Below, in pieces: positions 25,638 through 35,318 of a stretch of 64,000 nt of DNA. The notes below the pieces were generated by a model. That model saw nothing but the letters and a program-made list of their open reading frames with translations, did no database searches and was not told the DNA's origin. This stretch comes from JBMNGG01 sp050949705. GTDB taxonomy: Bacteria; Bacillota; Thermosediminibacteria; Thermosediminibacterales; Tepidanaerobacteraceae. The DNA is taken from NCBI GenBank assembly GCA_050949705.1, contig JBMNGG010000001.1, forward strand, positions 1 through 64,000, written 5' to 3'. Numbering within the stretch: the stretch's first letter is position 1; the number at the start of each line of letters is the position of its first letter. Position numbers and translations under genes: made by a program.

Positions 25638-26702
25638 ATGCTAAAAAGGACACCGCTCTACGAAGAGCACTTAAAACTCAATGCTAAGATGGTGGATTTT
25701 GCTGGCTATGAAATGCCCATTCAGTATTCCTCCATAGTGGACGAGCATATGGCAGTGAGGTCTAAAGTAGGAATGTTTGATGTATCACATATGGGAGAAA
25801 TTCTAGTCAAAGGAGAAAAAGCAGGGGATTTCCTTAACAGCCTTTTAACAAACAACATCTATCGCATCAAGGAAGGTCGGGTTCAATACACCATTATGAC
25901 ATATGATGATGGTGGAACTGTCGATGACTTAATGATTTACAAATTAGGCGATGACGAGTATCTGATGGTAGTAAATGCAGCTAATAAGGACAAAGATTTT
26001 AATCATTTAAAAAGTTTTGCTCCAACAGATCTTTTAGTGGAAGATGTTAGCGATGATTACGGATTAATAGCTATTCAAGGTCCGGAAAGCGGAAAGTTTG
26101 TAAATGAGATTCTAGGAGAAATACAGCTCAAATCCTTCAATTTTAAAGTCATAGAATTTAAGGGTAGTCCCATAATCATTTCTCGCACAGGATATACGGG
26201 TGGAGATGGATTTGAAATCTATGCAAATCCCGAAACTACAAAAGAACTTTTCAGTAAATTTAAGGATATGGGGGTTTTCCCTTGTGGATTGGGAGCACGT
26301 GACACCCTAAGGTTTGAAGCAGGCCTTCCTTTATATGGTCATGAGCTAAGTCCAGATATTACACCGGTAGAAGCAGGTCTTAGTAGATTTATAGATTTTG
26401 ATAAATCATTTAAAGGCCGGGATGTACTCTATAATCAAAGTAGAGAAAAAAACACAAGACAGCTTATAGGTCTAAAACTTTTGGGCAAAGGAGTGCCCAG
26501 GCAGGATTACTTAGTATATTTAGAAGGTAAGCAAGTGGGTTATGTAACTTCCGGAGGTTTTGCACCCTATCTTAAAGAATTCTTAGCTATGGCTTTGGTA
26601 AAAATAGACGAAGGATATAACGACAAAAATATATTTGAGATAGAAATTAGAGGTAAGAAATCTAAAGCTGAAAAAGTATCTACAAACTTTTTAAAAAAAT
26701 AA
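25638..26702 (+). CDS. gcvT: Glycine cleavage system T protein (aminomethyltransferase)
   Basis: A 354-residue GcvT. The N-terminus (KRTPLYEEHLKLNAKMVDFAGYEMPIQ-type opening), the VGMFDVSHMGE motif, SRTGYTGGDGFEIY and GLGARDTLRFEAGLPLYGHEL are all family hallmarks. It takes the aminomethyl group from lipoylated H protein, makes methylene-tetrahydrofolate and releases ammonia. First gene of gcvT-H-PA-PB, with a GGAGGG site before the ATG. The C-terminal GFAPYLKEFLA differs slightly from the usual GTxSPxL form. Confidence 0.95.
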   Translation: MLKRTPLYEEHLKLNAKMVDFAGYEMPIQYSSIVDEHMAVRSKVGMFDVSHMGEILVKGEKAGDFLNSLLTNNIYRIKEGRVQYTIMTYDDGGTVDDLMIYKLGDDEYLMVVNAANKDKDFNHLKSFAPTDLLVEDVSDDYGLIAIQGPESGKFVNEILGEIQLKSFNFKVIEFKGSPIIISRTGYTGGDGFEIYANPETTKELFSKFKDMGVFPCGLGARDTLRFEAGLPLYGHELSPDITPVEAGLSRFIDFDKSFKGRDVLYNQSREKNTRQLIGLKLLGKGVPRQDYLVYLEGKQVGYVTSGGFAPYLKEFLAMALVKIDEGYNDKNIFEIEIRGKKSKAEKVSTNFLKK

Positions 26703-26757
26703 AGGTTTCATTAATCTATTATTAAACAAATATTAGAAAATTAAAGGAGTGAATTCA

Positions 26758-27144
26758 ATGAGCCATATTCCAAATGAATTAAAGTATACTAAAGAACATG
26801 AATGGATTCTCGTGGAGGATGACAAAGGTAAAATAGGTATCACTGACCATGCCCAGGATGAGTTAGGTGATGTGGTATATGTAGAACTACCGGAAGTCGG
26901 TGACAAAGTAGTGATGGGAGAACCTTTTGGTTCGGTTGAATCGGTTAAGGCGGCTTCAGACCTGTATTCCCCTATTTCTGGTACGGTAGTAGATGTAAAT
27001 GAAGCTTTAAGCGACAACCCCGAATTAGTAAACGAAAGTCCCTATGATGACGGATGGATGATAGTAGTGGAGGTAGAAGACGAAAGTGAGTTAGATGAGC
27101 TGCTCACACCGGAAGAATATCAACAGCAACTGGAAGGTGAGTAG
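26758..27144 (+). CDS. gcvH: Glycine cleavage system H protein
   Basis: A 128-residue lipoyl carrier protein. The lipoylation lysine is in SVESVKAASDLYSP (about residue 64). It shuttles the aminomethyl intermediate between P, T and L proteins. I chose the ATG at 26758, eight bases after AAAGGAG, rather than the GTG at 26749, which lies within the ribosome site. It ends 2 bp before gcvPA. Confidence 0.95.
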   Translation: MSHIPNELKYTKEHEWILVEDDKGKIGITDHAQDELGDVVYVELPEVGDKVVMGEPFGSVESVKAASDLYSPISGTVVDVNEALSDNPELVNESPYDDGWMIVVEVEDESELDELLTPEEYQQQLEGE

Positions 27145-27146
27145 GG

Positions 27147-28475
27147 ATGAGATATATAAGTCATGGACCTAAAGAAATTGATGGAATGCTTAAATCTTTA
27201 GGTCTTACAGACATTAAAAGCCTTTACGAAGATATTCCCGACACCGTAAAGCTTGCTGGAGAAATGGACATTCCACAGCCCCAAAGTGAGGTAGAGCTAA
27301 GAAGAGAATTACAAAACATCAGTAAAAAAAATAAAGCTTCTGATTATGTGAACTTCATCGGAGGGGGAGCCTATGATCATTACGTGCCTGCAGTTGTAAA
27401 TGCTGTAGTAAGTCGTTCTGAGTTTTATACATCTTATACACCCTATCAGGCTGAACGAAGCCAGGGGACACTTGCGGCTATTTTTGAATATCAATCTATG
27501 ATATCAAATTTAACCGGTATGGATGTAGTAAATGCCTCTATTTATGATGGTGCATCCAGCTTAGGTGAAGCTATTTTAATGGCATGCAATATCAAGAAAA
27601 AAAATAAAGTTGTTCTTTCAGGCGCTATACATCCGGAATATATTACGACAGCACAAACATACAGCTTTGGAGCCGATATTGATGCAGTTGTTACTCCCTA
27701 CACTCCAGGCTTTGAAACTGACTGGGAAAATATTAATAACCTTACTGATGATAATACTGCAGCTCTAGTCGTAAGTATGCCAAACTTCTTTGGAGTTTTA
27801 GAAGATATAAAGCAAGCACAAAAGTTTGCCCGGGAAAAGGATATCATGTTAATAGTATCAGCAAATCCCATATCCCTAGCCCTTTTAAAACCTCCTTCAG
27901 AATATGGAGCCGACATTGTGGTGGGAGAAGGCCAGCCACTGGGTAACCCCTTGAATTTTGGCGGTCCCTATCTAGGATTTATGGGAACAAAATCAAAATA
28001 TGTCAGACGAATGCCTGGAAGAATTGTTGGTGAGACAGTTGATGCAGATGGCAAACGGGCTTTTGTCCTCACTCTTCAAGCCCGGGAACAGCACATACGC
28101 AGGGAAAAAGCAACATCCAATATCTGTTCCAACCAAGCATTGAATGCCCTGGCTGCAACTGTATATCTTTCATATCTAGGTAAAAAAGGCCTAAAAGATG
28201 TAGCTTATCATTCCCATGCTAAAGCCAGGTATTTCATAGAAGAGGCCGAGAAAAACGGTATAAAGGTTATTAACTCAAAAGTATTTAATGAGCTTGTAAT
28301 TGAAGTTAATGACCTTGACAGTAAGTATCAAAAGGCACTAGACAGTAATATTCTACCTGGACTAAAACTCGAAAAGTTCTATCCCCAAGAAAAAAACAAA
28401 CTTTTGGTTGCCTTTACAGAAAAGCGCACAAAACAGGAAATTCAAGAGTTAATAAGAATACTGGGGGTGAGCTAA
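27147..28475 (+). CDS. gcvPA: Glycine dehydrogenase (decarboxylating) subunit 1
   Basis: A 442-residue N-terminal half of P protein. Typical sequence is seen in FIGGGAYDHYVPA, TPYQAERSQGTLAAIFEYQ and GRIVGETVDADGKRAFVLTLQ. The split gcvPA/gcvPB form is standard in Gram-positive anaerobes. This half has the PLP fold but lacks the PLP lysine, which is in subunit 2. Its stop codon directly abuts the next gene. Confidence 0.95.
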   Translation: MRYISHGPKEIDGMLKSLGLTDIKSLYEDIPDTVKLAGEMDIPQPQSEVELRRELQNISKKNKASDYVNFIGGGAYDHYVPAVVNAVVSRSEFYTSYTPYQAERSQGTLAAIFEYQSMISNLTGMDVVNASIYDGASSLGEAILMACNIKKKNKVVLSGAIHPEYITTAQTYSFGADIDAVVTPYTPGFETDWENINNLTDDNTAALVVSMPNFFGVLEDIKQAQKFAREKDIMLIVSANPISLALLKPPSEYGADIVVGEGQPLGNPLNFGGPYLGFMGTKSKYVRRMPGRIVGETVDADGKRAFVLTLQAREQHIRREKATSNICSNQALNALAATVYLSYLGKKGLKDVAYHSHAKARYFIEEAEKNGIKVINSKVFNELVIEVNDLDSKYQKALDSNILPGLKLEKFYPQEKNKLLVAFTEKRTKQEIQELIRILGVS

Positions 28476-29930
28476 GTGAAAGAAAAAGGAGTTCCCCTTA
28501 TATTTGAAAAGTCAAAGGACGGAAAAGAAGGTTTTCGGTTAAATCAGCTAGAGGTGCCTGATGTTGAAATTAATGAAACTTTAGGTGAGGATTACCTTAG
28601 GGAAGAAGTGGACTTACCGGAAGTATCGGAACTTGATGTAATACGTCATTACACAAAGCTTTCTCGAATGAATTTTGGTGTTGACAACGGTTTTTATCCC
28701 CTAGGTTCCTGCACTATGAAATACAATCCTAAAATAAATGAAGAAATTGCAGCAATGCCAGAGTTCACACAGCTTCATCCATATGCACCTGAGGAGCTTT
28801 CCCAAGGCACTCTTGAGATTATGTATCATACTCAAAACTTACTTGCTGAGATTACCGGTATGGATTGTTTCACACTACAGCCAGCTGCCGGTGCTCACGG
28901 AGAATTAACCGGTATACTCATAATAAAAAAATATCTTGAATTAAGGGGTGAAAAGCGCACTAAGATTATTGTGCCTGATTCAGCCCACGGAACTAATCCG
29001 GCTACTGCTAGTCAAGCAGGATTTAAAATCGTCAAAGTAAAATCCGATGCTGATGGCCTTGTGGATATAGATGCATTAAAAGAAATTGTAGATGAAGATG
29101 TAGCAGCCTTAATGCTGACAAACCCAAACACACTAGGACTTTTTGAAAAAAACATCCTTGATATCTCTAAGATTCTCCATGATAAAGGAGCGCTTTTATA
29201 CTATGATGGAGCCAACTTAAATGCAATAATGGGTGTTGCTCGGCCGGGAGATATGGGCTTTGATGTAGTACACCTGAATTTGCATAAGACATTTTCCACA
29301 CCTCATGGTGGTGGTGGTCCCGGTTCCGGAGCAGTTGGTGTTAAAGCTTTTCTAAAAGACTTTTTACCAAAACCAATTGCTGCTAAGAAGGATAATATGT
29401 ACTGCCTTGATTACGATATACCTCATAGTATAGGCAAAATCCACGGTTTTTATGGAAACTTGGGAGTAGTACTTAAAGCCTATACCTATATAAGGGCATT
29501 GGGATCGAAAGGATTAAAAGAAGCTAGCGAGATAGCAACATTAAATGCTAATTATTTATTAAATAAAATCAAGGACATATTTGAAATTCAGAAAGAAACC
29601 CTATGTAAACATGAATTTGTAGTAAGCTGTAACAACTGGAAGGAAAAATTCGATATAAGAGCATTAGATATTGCTAAACGCTTACTGGATTACGGTTTTC
29701 ATCCACCAACAGTGTATTTTCCTCTTATAGTGGACGAAGCATTGATGATTGAACCCACTGAAACGGAAAGTAAAGAAACCCTAGATGCTTTTGCTGACAC
29801 TTTAAGAAAAATCTACCAAGAGGCTAAGGAAAACCCAGACCTCTTAAAATCAGCACCCCATGATACCTTCGTAAGAAGAGTCGATGAGGTCAAAGCTGCT
29901 AGAGAGATGAAACTTAAATACGAAGGCTAA
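28476..29930 (+). CDS. gcvPB: Glycine dehydrogenase (decarboxylating) subunit 2
   Basis: A 484-residue C-terminal half of P protein with the PLP-binding lysine in HLNLHKTFSTPHGGGGPG (about residue 270) and the YPLGSCTMKYNP motif. It decarboxylates glycine and loads the aminomethyl group on H protein. It starts with GTG directly after the gcvPA stop, indicating coupled translation. No lipoamide dehydrogenase gene is in this operon, so L protein must come from elsewhere. Confidence 0.95.
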   Translation: MKEKGVPLIFEKSKDGKEGFRLNQLEVPDVEINETLGEDYLREEVDLPEVSELDVIRHYTKLSRMNFGVDNGFYPLGSCTMKYNPKINEEIAAMPEFTQLHPYAPEELSQGTLEIMYHTQNLLAEITGMDCFTLQPAAGAHGELTGILIIKKYLELRGEKRTKIIVPDSAHGTNPATASQAGFKIVKVKSDADGLVDIDALKEIVDEDVAALMLTNPNTLGLFEKNILDISKILHDKGALLYYDGANLNAIMGVARPGDMGFDVVHLNLHKTFSTPHGGGGPGSGAVGVKAFLKDFLPKPIAAKKDNMYCLDYDIPHSIGKIHGFYGNLGVVLKAYTYIRALGSKGLKEASEIATLNANYLLNKIKDIFEIQKETLCKHEFVVSCNNWKEKFDIRALDIAKRLLDYGFHPPTVYFPLIVDEALMIEPTETESKETLDAFADTLRKIYQEAKENPDLLKSAPHDTFVRRVDEVKAAREMKLKYEG

Positions 29931-29993
29931 TATTGATTAGATATATATTTTCTTCTCAGAAGTAACTTTCCATACCACATTAATTCTTCTTGT

Positions 29994-30036
29994 AAAAGCC
30001 TCTTTAACTGGTTACGGTTAAGGAGGCTTTTTCTTT
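29994..30036 (+). terminator. Terminator of the gcv operon
   Basis: Stem AAAAGCCTCTTTAAC with GGTTAAGGAGGCTTTTT and a T-rich tail. Confidence 0.85.
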
Positions 30037-30064
30037 TGCTGAAAATGAAGAAAAAAGAAGTTCA

Positions 30065-30094
30065 TTGACAAAATTATCCTTTTCTGTGTATAAT
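30065..30094 (+). promoter_or_regulatory. Sigma-A promoter of the GGDEF/HD-GYP gene
   Basis: TTGACA at 30065-30070 and TATAAT at 30089-30094 with an 18-bp spacer. Both hexamers are perfect consensus. Confidence 0.8.
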
Positions 30095-30152
30095 ATAAAA
30101 AAATTTGTAGAATTTTATTATAATTCGACAATATGTGCAAAGGATGTCGAAA

Positions 30153-32912
30153 ATGTCTTCAATATTAGTTGCTTTAACCATGGCTATTGCCGATTCAGCA
30201 ATTCTTATAATAGTATATATGTATTTATTTTTCCAGGAAAAGAAAAAATATTTGCGCACATGGGCATTAGGGTGGTTTTTCCTATTTCTAAGGTTCTTTT
30301 TTGAAATATGGCTATTATATTATGACACTGAAGTACTGAAATTTTCCGTTCAAATTTCGAATCTTCTCAGTGTATTAATGATATTGTACGGGACACTGAT
30401 TTTTTTAGACAAAAAGACACCTAAATGGTTTGGATACGTTATAGTATTGAATTTTATCTGGTTGCCCATGGCATATACTATGAATGTATCCCACTATCAA
30501 CAGGTCTTACCATCATTTTTGTTATCTAGTATTATTTATTTTTGGACAGGTTTAGCTTTTTTAAGGACAATTGATACTACAGGTATTGCAAAACATATAA
30601 CAGGTGCAACATTTATGCTATGGGGATTACATAAGGCCAATTATACATTTGTAAAACCTATTCCCGAAGCAGCTCAATGGGGATACTTGGTGACTGCTAC
30701 TTTTGAAATAATTGTTGCCTTAGGAATCATGTTTGTTCACTTTGAAAAGGCAAAACAGATGGAGAGATTATCCAAAGAAGAGTTAAGTAAGCAACATAAG
30801 AAATTCGAAGTGACACTGAAAAGTATAGGTGATGGTGTCATAACTACAAATGTCAAAGGTGTGGTAGACTTTATTAATCCAATAGCTGAAGAGATTACCG
30901 GATATTTTGAAGGAGAGGCTGTTGGCAAACACATAAGTCAGATATTTCAAAAAATTAATGAGAATACGGGAGAACCAGCTAAAATTCCTATTGAAACAGT
31001 GATTGAAAAGGGAGTTGTGAAAGGACTTGCTAACCACACTGCCCTCATACGTAAAGATGGCAGTATTGTTTCTATCGCAGATTCTGCAGCTCCCATAAAA
31101 AACAATGCAGGTGAAATAGTCGGTGTAGTCATGGTCTTTAGAGATGTAACTAAAGAAAGAGATATGCAAAAATCCCGGGAACAGCTTGCCTTTATTGTTG
31201 AACACTCTCGTGAAGCAATTTACAGCTTAGATACTGATTACCGAATCCGAAATTGGAACTTGGGTGCCGAGAAGATTTTCGGCTATAAGGCTGAAGAAAT
31301 AATTGGAGAATCCGCATATATCTTAATTCCCAAAGAATTACATAAAGAGGTAGATGAGTATATATCAACGGCATTAAGAGAAAAAAGGCCGGTATATTAT
31401 GAAACTGTGCGTCTGAGAAAAGATAAAAGCAAAGTGGACTTGATGATATCTATATCACCTATAATAGATAGTTACAATAATAATTTAGGCATATCGATTA
31501 TTGCCCATGATATTTCAGATAAGGTTCGGTCTCGAGAGATGCTAAGGCGCTACAAAATGCTTTCAGATAGAGCTACAGACATAATACTTTTTATAAGATA
31601 TTCAGATGGGCAAATAATCGAAGCAAACCAAGCTGCAGTTAAGGCTTATGGATATGATATAGAAGAATTATTGAAATTGAAAATAAATGATTTAAGAGTT
31701 GATCCAAATATTGAAGATGTAAGAGCTAAGATGAAAAGAGCATTAAAAGGAATAAGATTTGAAACTATCCATCGCCGCAAGGATGGGAGCACTTTTCCTG
31801 TCGAAGTAAATTCAATAGGAGGTATTTTAGAAAACCAGCAGGTTCTTTTAAGTATTTGTAGAGATATAACGGAGCGCAAGAGCTTTGAAGAACAGTTAAA
31901 ATATATAAGTAGTCATGACTATCTAACAGGATTATATAATAGAAGGACCTTAGATGAAAAGTTAACCGAATTGGAGAAAACCCCCCCTTACCCCCTTGCT
32001 ATAATTATGTGTGATATAGACGGGTTAAAAATGATAAACGATACTTTTGGGCATGAGGCAGGAGACCAATTCATAAAAGCAGCTGCCGAAATTTTCATAA
32101 AGGTCATGAGAAAAGAGGATTTTATAGCTAGGACATCAGGAGACGAATTTATCATACTTATGCCTTTTACCGGGAAGTATTCAGCAGAAAAGGCTATTAA
32201 TAACATACGTAAAAACATTGAAGATTTCAAAGATCACGGATTACCCATACCACTAAATGTATCCATTGGGTATGCAATAGTTGAAAATGAAAATTTAACC
32301 CTAAAAGAAGCTCAGAGTATCGCAGAAAAGAATATGTATCATGAAAAACTACATCATGGCAGAAGCAAAAAAGGCAGTATAATAAGGACATTGATAAAAA
32401 TGCTAGAAGCTCGAGATATCATAACACAAGGCCATTCTGATCGCACAGAAAAACTTGCAGTCAAACTAAGTGAATACATGGGTTTGGGCCAACGACAAAT
32501 AGATGATATCAGGCTTCTTGCCATATTTCATGATATAGGAAAAGTAGGAGTGCCCGATAACATTCTCTTTAAAAAGGGAACGCTGACAGATGATGAAAGA
32601 TTAAAAATGCAGCGGCATACGGAAATAGGTCACAGGATAGCAATATCCTCCCCTGAACTAGCACATATAGCCGATTGGATACTGCTTCATCATGAATGGT
32701 GGGATGGCAATGGAAACCCCTTACGCCTAAAAGGTGAGGAAATTCCTGAGGAATGTCGCATATTAGCAGTAGTAGATGCATATGATGCAATGACAAAGAG
32801 CAGACCCTATCGTTCGGCTATGACCCACGAAGAAGCAGTAGTTGAAATAAAAAGGTGTTCAGGCACTCAGTTTGATCCATATGTGGTAGAAAAGTTTCTG
32901 GAAGTTATCTAA
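30153..32912 (+). CDS. Membrane PAS-GGDEF-HD-GYP signalling protein
   Basis: About 919 residues. Six or seven N-terminal membrane helices (to about residue 190) are followed by three PAS domains (about 220-590), a GGDEF domain (about 600-760) and a C-terminal HD-GYP domain (about 760-915). The cyclase signature reads SGDEF, which is often active. The HD-GYP domain keeps HDIGK and HHEWWDGNG, but the GYP triad reads GNP and the following glycines are altered. It would make and/or degrade cyclic di-GMP in response to signals sensed by the PAS domains. I prefer ATG 30153, 8 bases from AAAGGA, over the GTG at 30135. Confidence 0.85.
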   Translation: MSSILVALTMAIADSAILIIVYMYLFFQEKKKYLRTWALGWFFLFLRFFFEIWLLYYDTEVLKFSVQISNLLSVLMILYGTLIFLDKKTPKWFGYVIVLNFIWLPMAYTMNVSHYQQVLPSFLLSSIIYFWTGLAFLRTIDTTGIAKHITGATFMLWGLHKANYTFVKPIPEAAQWGYLVTATFEIIVALGIMFVHFEKAKQMERLSKEELSKQHKKFEVTLKSIGDGVITTNVKGVVDFINPIAEEITGYFEGEAVGKHISQIFQKINENTGEPAKIPIETVIEKGVVKGLANHTALIRKDGSIVSIADSAAPIKNNAGEIVGVVMVFRDVTKERDMQKSREQLAFIVEHSREAIYSLDTDYRIRNWNLGAEKIFGYKAEEIIGESAYILIPKELHKEVDEYISTALREKRPVYYETVRLRKDKSKVDLMISISPIIDSYNNNLGISIIAHDISDKVRSREMLRRYKMLSDRATDIILFIRYSDGQIIEANQAAVKAYGYDIEELLKLKINDLRVDPNIEDVRAKMKRALKGIRFETIHRRKDGSTFPVEVNSIGGILENQQVLLSICRDITERKSFEEQLKYISSHDYLTGLYNRRTLDEKLTELEKTPPYPLAIIMCDIDGLKMINDTFGHEAGDQFIKAAAEIFIKVMRKEDFIARTSGDEFIILMPFTGKYSAEKAINNIRKNIEDFKDHGLPIPLNVSIGYAIVENENLTLKEAQSIAEKNMYHEKLHHGRSKKGSIIRTLIKMLEARDIITQGHSDRTEKLAVKLSEYMGLGQRQIDDIRLLAIFHDIGKVGVPDNILFKKGTLTDDERLKMQRHTEIGHRIAISSPELAHIADWILLHHEWWDGNGNPLRLKGEEIPEECRILAVVDAYDAMTKSRPYRSAMTHEEAVVEIKRCSGTQFDPYVVEKFLEVI

Positions 32913-32923
32913 ACAGCAAGAAA

Positions 32924-32970
32924 ACAGGGTTGTTTTCCCTCTTTTTGGGAGAAACAACCCTGTCATTTTT
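32924..32970. terminator. Convergent bidirectional terminator
   Basis: 12-bp stem ACAGGGTTGTTT with AAACAACCCTGT, then T run, between the signalling gene and the minus-strand LysM gene. Confidence 0.85.
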
Positions 32971-32977
32971 TCACTTA

Positions 32978-33949
32978 CTATTTTGTAAAGACATGGTCAC
33001 CTATACGGTAAATTACCGGTTTTGAAAGCAGCCATGTATTTGATATCTTATAAGGATTAAAGAAGAATAAAGCTCCTCCGGTTGGATCCATTCCACCTAA
33101 AGCAGCATCTGCTGCCTTATATGAATCACTGCTTACAGTTACTGAAAACAGTCTCCCATCTAACACCGGTTCAAATTGATATGCTCCTATCTCATCAACA
33201 TGATATATGACATCTTTGATAGTGTTGGGGAATAAGTTGCTAAGGACCCTGTTTACCACTACGGCACCAACAGCCACTTTACCCATGTATGGTTCACCTT
33301 CAGCTTCTGCTTCAATCAATCTGGCAAGAAGCATTCTTTCCTCTTGAGTGTGATAAACGCCCGCTCCATATCGAGTGTATTGGCCTCGGTTAATATTGCC
33401 ACGGGAAGGCAAGGTGGTGGAAGTATTATTCTGGGGCTGCGCCTGTGTTGGGATAAGAAGCTTCATACCCGCATAAATGTCATCACCCCAAAGACCGTTG
33501 ATTCTCTTTAGGTCTTTGACCGGTACCCCATAGGTTTGGGAGATCAAGAAAAGAGTGTCTCCCCAACGGACAGTTATCTTTTGATAGGCACCTTTATGGG
33601 GAATATACAGTGTTTGGCCCGGCAGGATTTGATCAGTATAGATACCGTTTAAATCCCTCAATTCCCATAAATCTACCCCGAAGTTTTGGCTGATAAGGTA
33701 AAGGCTATCTCCAGGTTTTACTATGTATTTTTCTGGTATGAGCAAAACTTGTCCACTTGTGATAGTATCAGAATACAAATCGTTGCTCTGTTTCACCTTA
33801 TCCACTGGAATTCCCGTGATGCGGCTCAAGGAATACAGCGAGTCTCCGGGCTGCACCGTAATTTCTTTAGCTTGGGCTATTCCACTAGATAGCACCAGAA
33901 AGACCAGCATAAATACTACAATGTTTAGTTTTTTGGCAAAATACACCAA
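32978..33949 (-). CDS. LysM-SleB-type cell wall hydrolase
   Basis: A 323-residue exported protein. A signal peptide (cleavage near AQAKE) is followed by three LysM repeats (about 29-73, 75-119 and 122-168), each with a GDSLYSLS or GDTLFLIS core. After a Gln/Asn/Thr linker comes a C-terminal hydrolase_2 (SleB/CwlJ) domain starting at ERMLLARLIEAEAEGE, with the catalytic glutamate, and ending in PVIYRIGDHVF. Such enzymes cut spore cortex or cell-wall peptidoglycan. The family and LysM repeats suggest a spore coat/cortex location. Confidence 0.88.
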   Translation of the reverse strand: MVYFAKKLNIVVFMLVFLVLSSGIAQAKEITVQPGDSLYSLSRITGIPVDKVKQSNDLYSDTITSGQVLLIPEKYIVKPGDSLYLISQNFGVDLWELRDLNGIYTDQILPGQTLYIPHKGAYQKITVRWGDTLFLISQTYGVPVKDLKRINGLWGDDIYAGMKLLIPTQAQPQNNTSTTLPSRGNINRGQYTRYGAGVYHTQEERMLLARLIEAEAEGEPYMGKVAVGAVVVNRVLSNLFPNTIKDVIYHVDEIGAYQFEPVLDGRLFSVTVSSDSYKAADAALGGMDPTGGALFFFNPYKISNTWLLSKPVIYRIGDHVFTK

Positions 33950-34029
33950 CTATCATCCCCTTTCCTTCCACGATTATACTATAAGTCCACGGTCTATTTC
34001 ATCAAGCAATATTCACCAATGCAGGATTT

Positions 34030-34068
34030 GGAAAAAACAAGCCGTCGGGTATTTTTTTACCCGACGGC
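34030..34068 (-). terminator. Terminator of the coiled-coil gene
   Basis: 11-bp stem GCCGTCGGGTA with TACCCGACGGC, with the U run on the minus-strand product. Confidence 0.85.
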
Positions 34069-34074
34069 AATACA

Positions 34075-35154
34075 TCACTTTTTAAAAATCATTATAAGTT
34101 TCCCTTCATCAGTACTAATGGCTGATATCTTTAAATCGTAAGGCAAGGGTGGTGGTGTAAATACCATGTCATAATCGGCCATGAGTTCATCAATGACCTT
34201 AGGAGGTAATACAACCCCGCTAAATTCCAACTTTGTAGGGGTGAATTGTACTTTATTGTCTTTAGTAAGTTTCATACTGCATGTTATAGAATAAATTGGT
34301 GTGTCACTATTAGGTTTTTTTTCGGTGACGGTTATACCTTCTTTGTTGAATTTAATAAATACATCCTTTAAGTTTTCGTCTTTGGATAGTAGAACTTTAG
34401 TAACACTGGTATCGTAAAATTCTGCTCGAGCCGTTAGAGTTAAGTAATTCACTTTTAGATCATCAGGGGATAAACTTGACCATGGAAGTGATGACAGATT
34501 TTTTAAAAGGTAATCTAATGACGGCAAGGATTCTTGCCAGTTTTCACTCAACTCTTCTAAAAAAGTTGTATCTTTAAGGACAAGCCTTGCATGTCTTAGT
34601 TCTTTTTGTTTTTCCGCAATGGTTTCATTAATTCTCTCAAGGGCTTTTTTAGCCTGCTGTTCAAGAGCATCAATTTCCCGCTGTTTCTCCATAATATTTC
34701 TTTCCTCCTGTTCACGGTTTGATATAAGGACCCTAGTCTCAAGAATTATATTATTATAGTATTCTAAAAAGAACATGATGTTATCGAAACGACGGAAAAA
34801 ATCCCCAAAATCTTCTGCTCCCACAAGCACAGCAAGCATGTTCCCTAAACCGCCCTTATGTGAAAAAATAACCCAGCGGGAAAGTTCATTTCGGCGAATA
34901 TTAATAGTGTTATTTAATGAAGAAAGTTCTTCTTGTTTTTTCTTAAGTTCTTCTTTTAGTTCCCTATTTTGTGATGAGAGCTTCTCAACTTCATTTTGTA
35001 AAGCCAAAACTTTTGAATCAAGTGTTAGAATCTCTTCAATAAGGCGCTGCTCAATATCATCTATTTGTGCACCTGGAGTGATTTGTACATACATTATATT
35101 CATAATAAAAATGACAGCAATAATAGCATAAAGCCCTTTTGCAGTTCTCATCAT
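34075..35154 (-). CDS. Membrane-anchored coiled-coil protein, function unknown
   Basis: A 359-residue protein with an N-terminal hydrophobic anchor or signal (about residues 8-25). A long coiled coil (about 33-80) is followed by a short folded segment with FSHKGGLGNMLAVLVGAEDFGDFFRRFD, given here as its parts FSHKGGLGNML and EDFGDFFRRFD, then a second coiled coil (about 145-200) and a C-terminal beta-rich domain. The middle resembles PcsB/CwlO-type envelope proteins with helical N domains, which regulate or position peptidoglycan hydrolases. It lies near the LysM-SleB gene on the same strand. No catalytic motif is seen. Confidence 0.6.
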   Translation of the reverse strand: MMRTAKGLYAIIAVIFIMNIMYVQITPGAQIDDIEQRLIEEILTLDSKVLALQNEVEKLSSQNRELKEELKKKQEELSSLNNTINIRRNELSRWVIFSHKGGLGNMLAVLVGAEDFGDFFRRFDNIMFFLEYYNNIILETRVLISNREQEERNIMEKQREIDALEQQAKKALERINETIAEKQKELRHARLVLKDTTFLEELSENWQESLPSLDYLLKNLSSLPWSSLSPDDLKVNYLTLTARAEFYDTSVTKVLLSKDENLKDVFIKFNKEGITVTEKKPNSDTPIYSITCSMKLTKDNKVQFTPTKLEFSGVVLPPKVIDELMADYDMVFTPPPLPYDLKISAISTDEGKLIMIFKK

Positions 35155-35253
35155 ATACCCCCCGGCTAAGACCGGTATACTATTTTATAGTTCTAATACA
35201 TTATATGTCACATATTCTACAAAAACACAAAATATCCTCTAAACTACTTTGAA

Positions 35254-35283
35254 TTGCATAGTTTAAATAGTCTGGTGTATAAT
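35254..35283 (+). promoter_or_regulatory. Sigma-A promoter
   Basis: TTGCAT at 35254-35259 and TATAAT at 35278-35283 with an 18-bp spacer, upstream of the alpha-hydroxyacid dehydrogenase gene. Confidence 0.65.
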
Positions 35284-35318
35284 CAAACTGTACTTATTTT
35301 GCAAGGAGTGAAGCGAAG

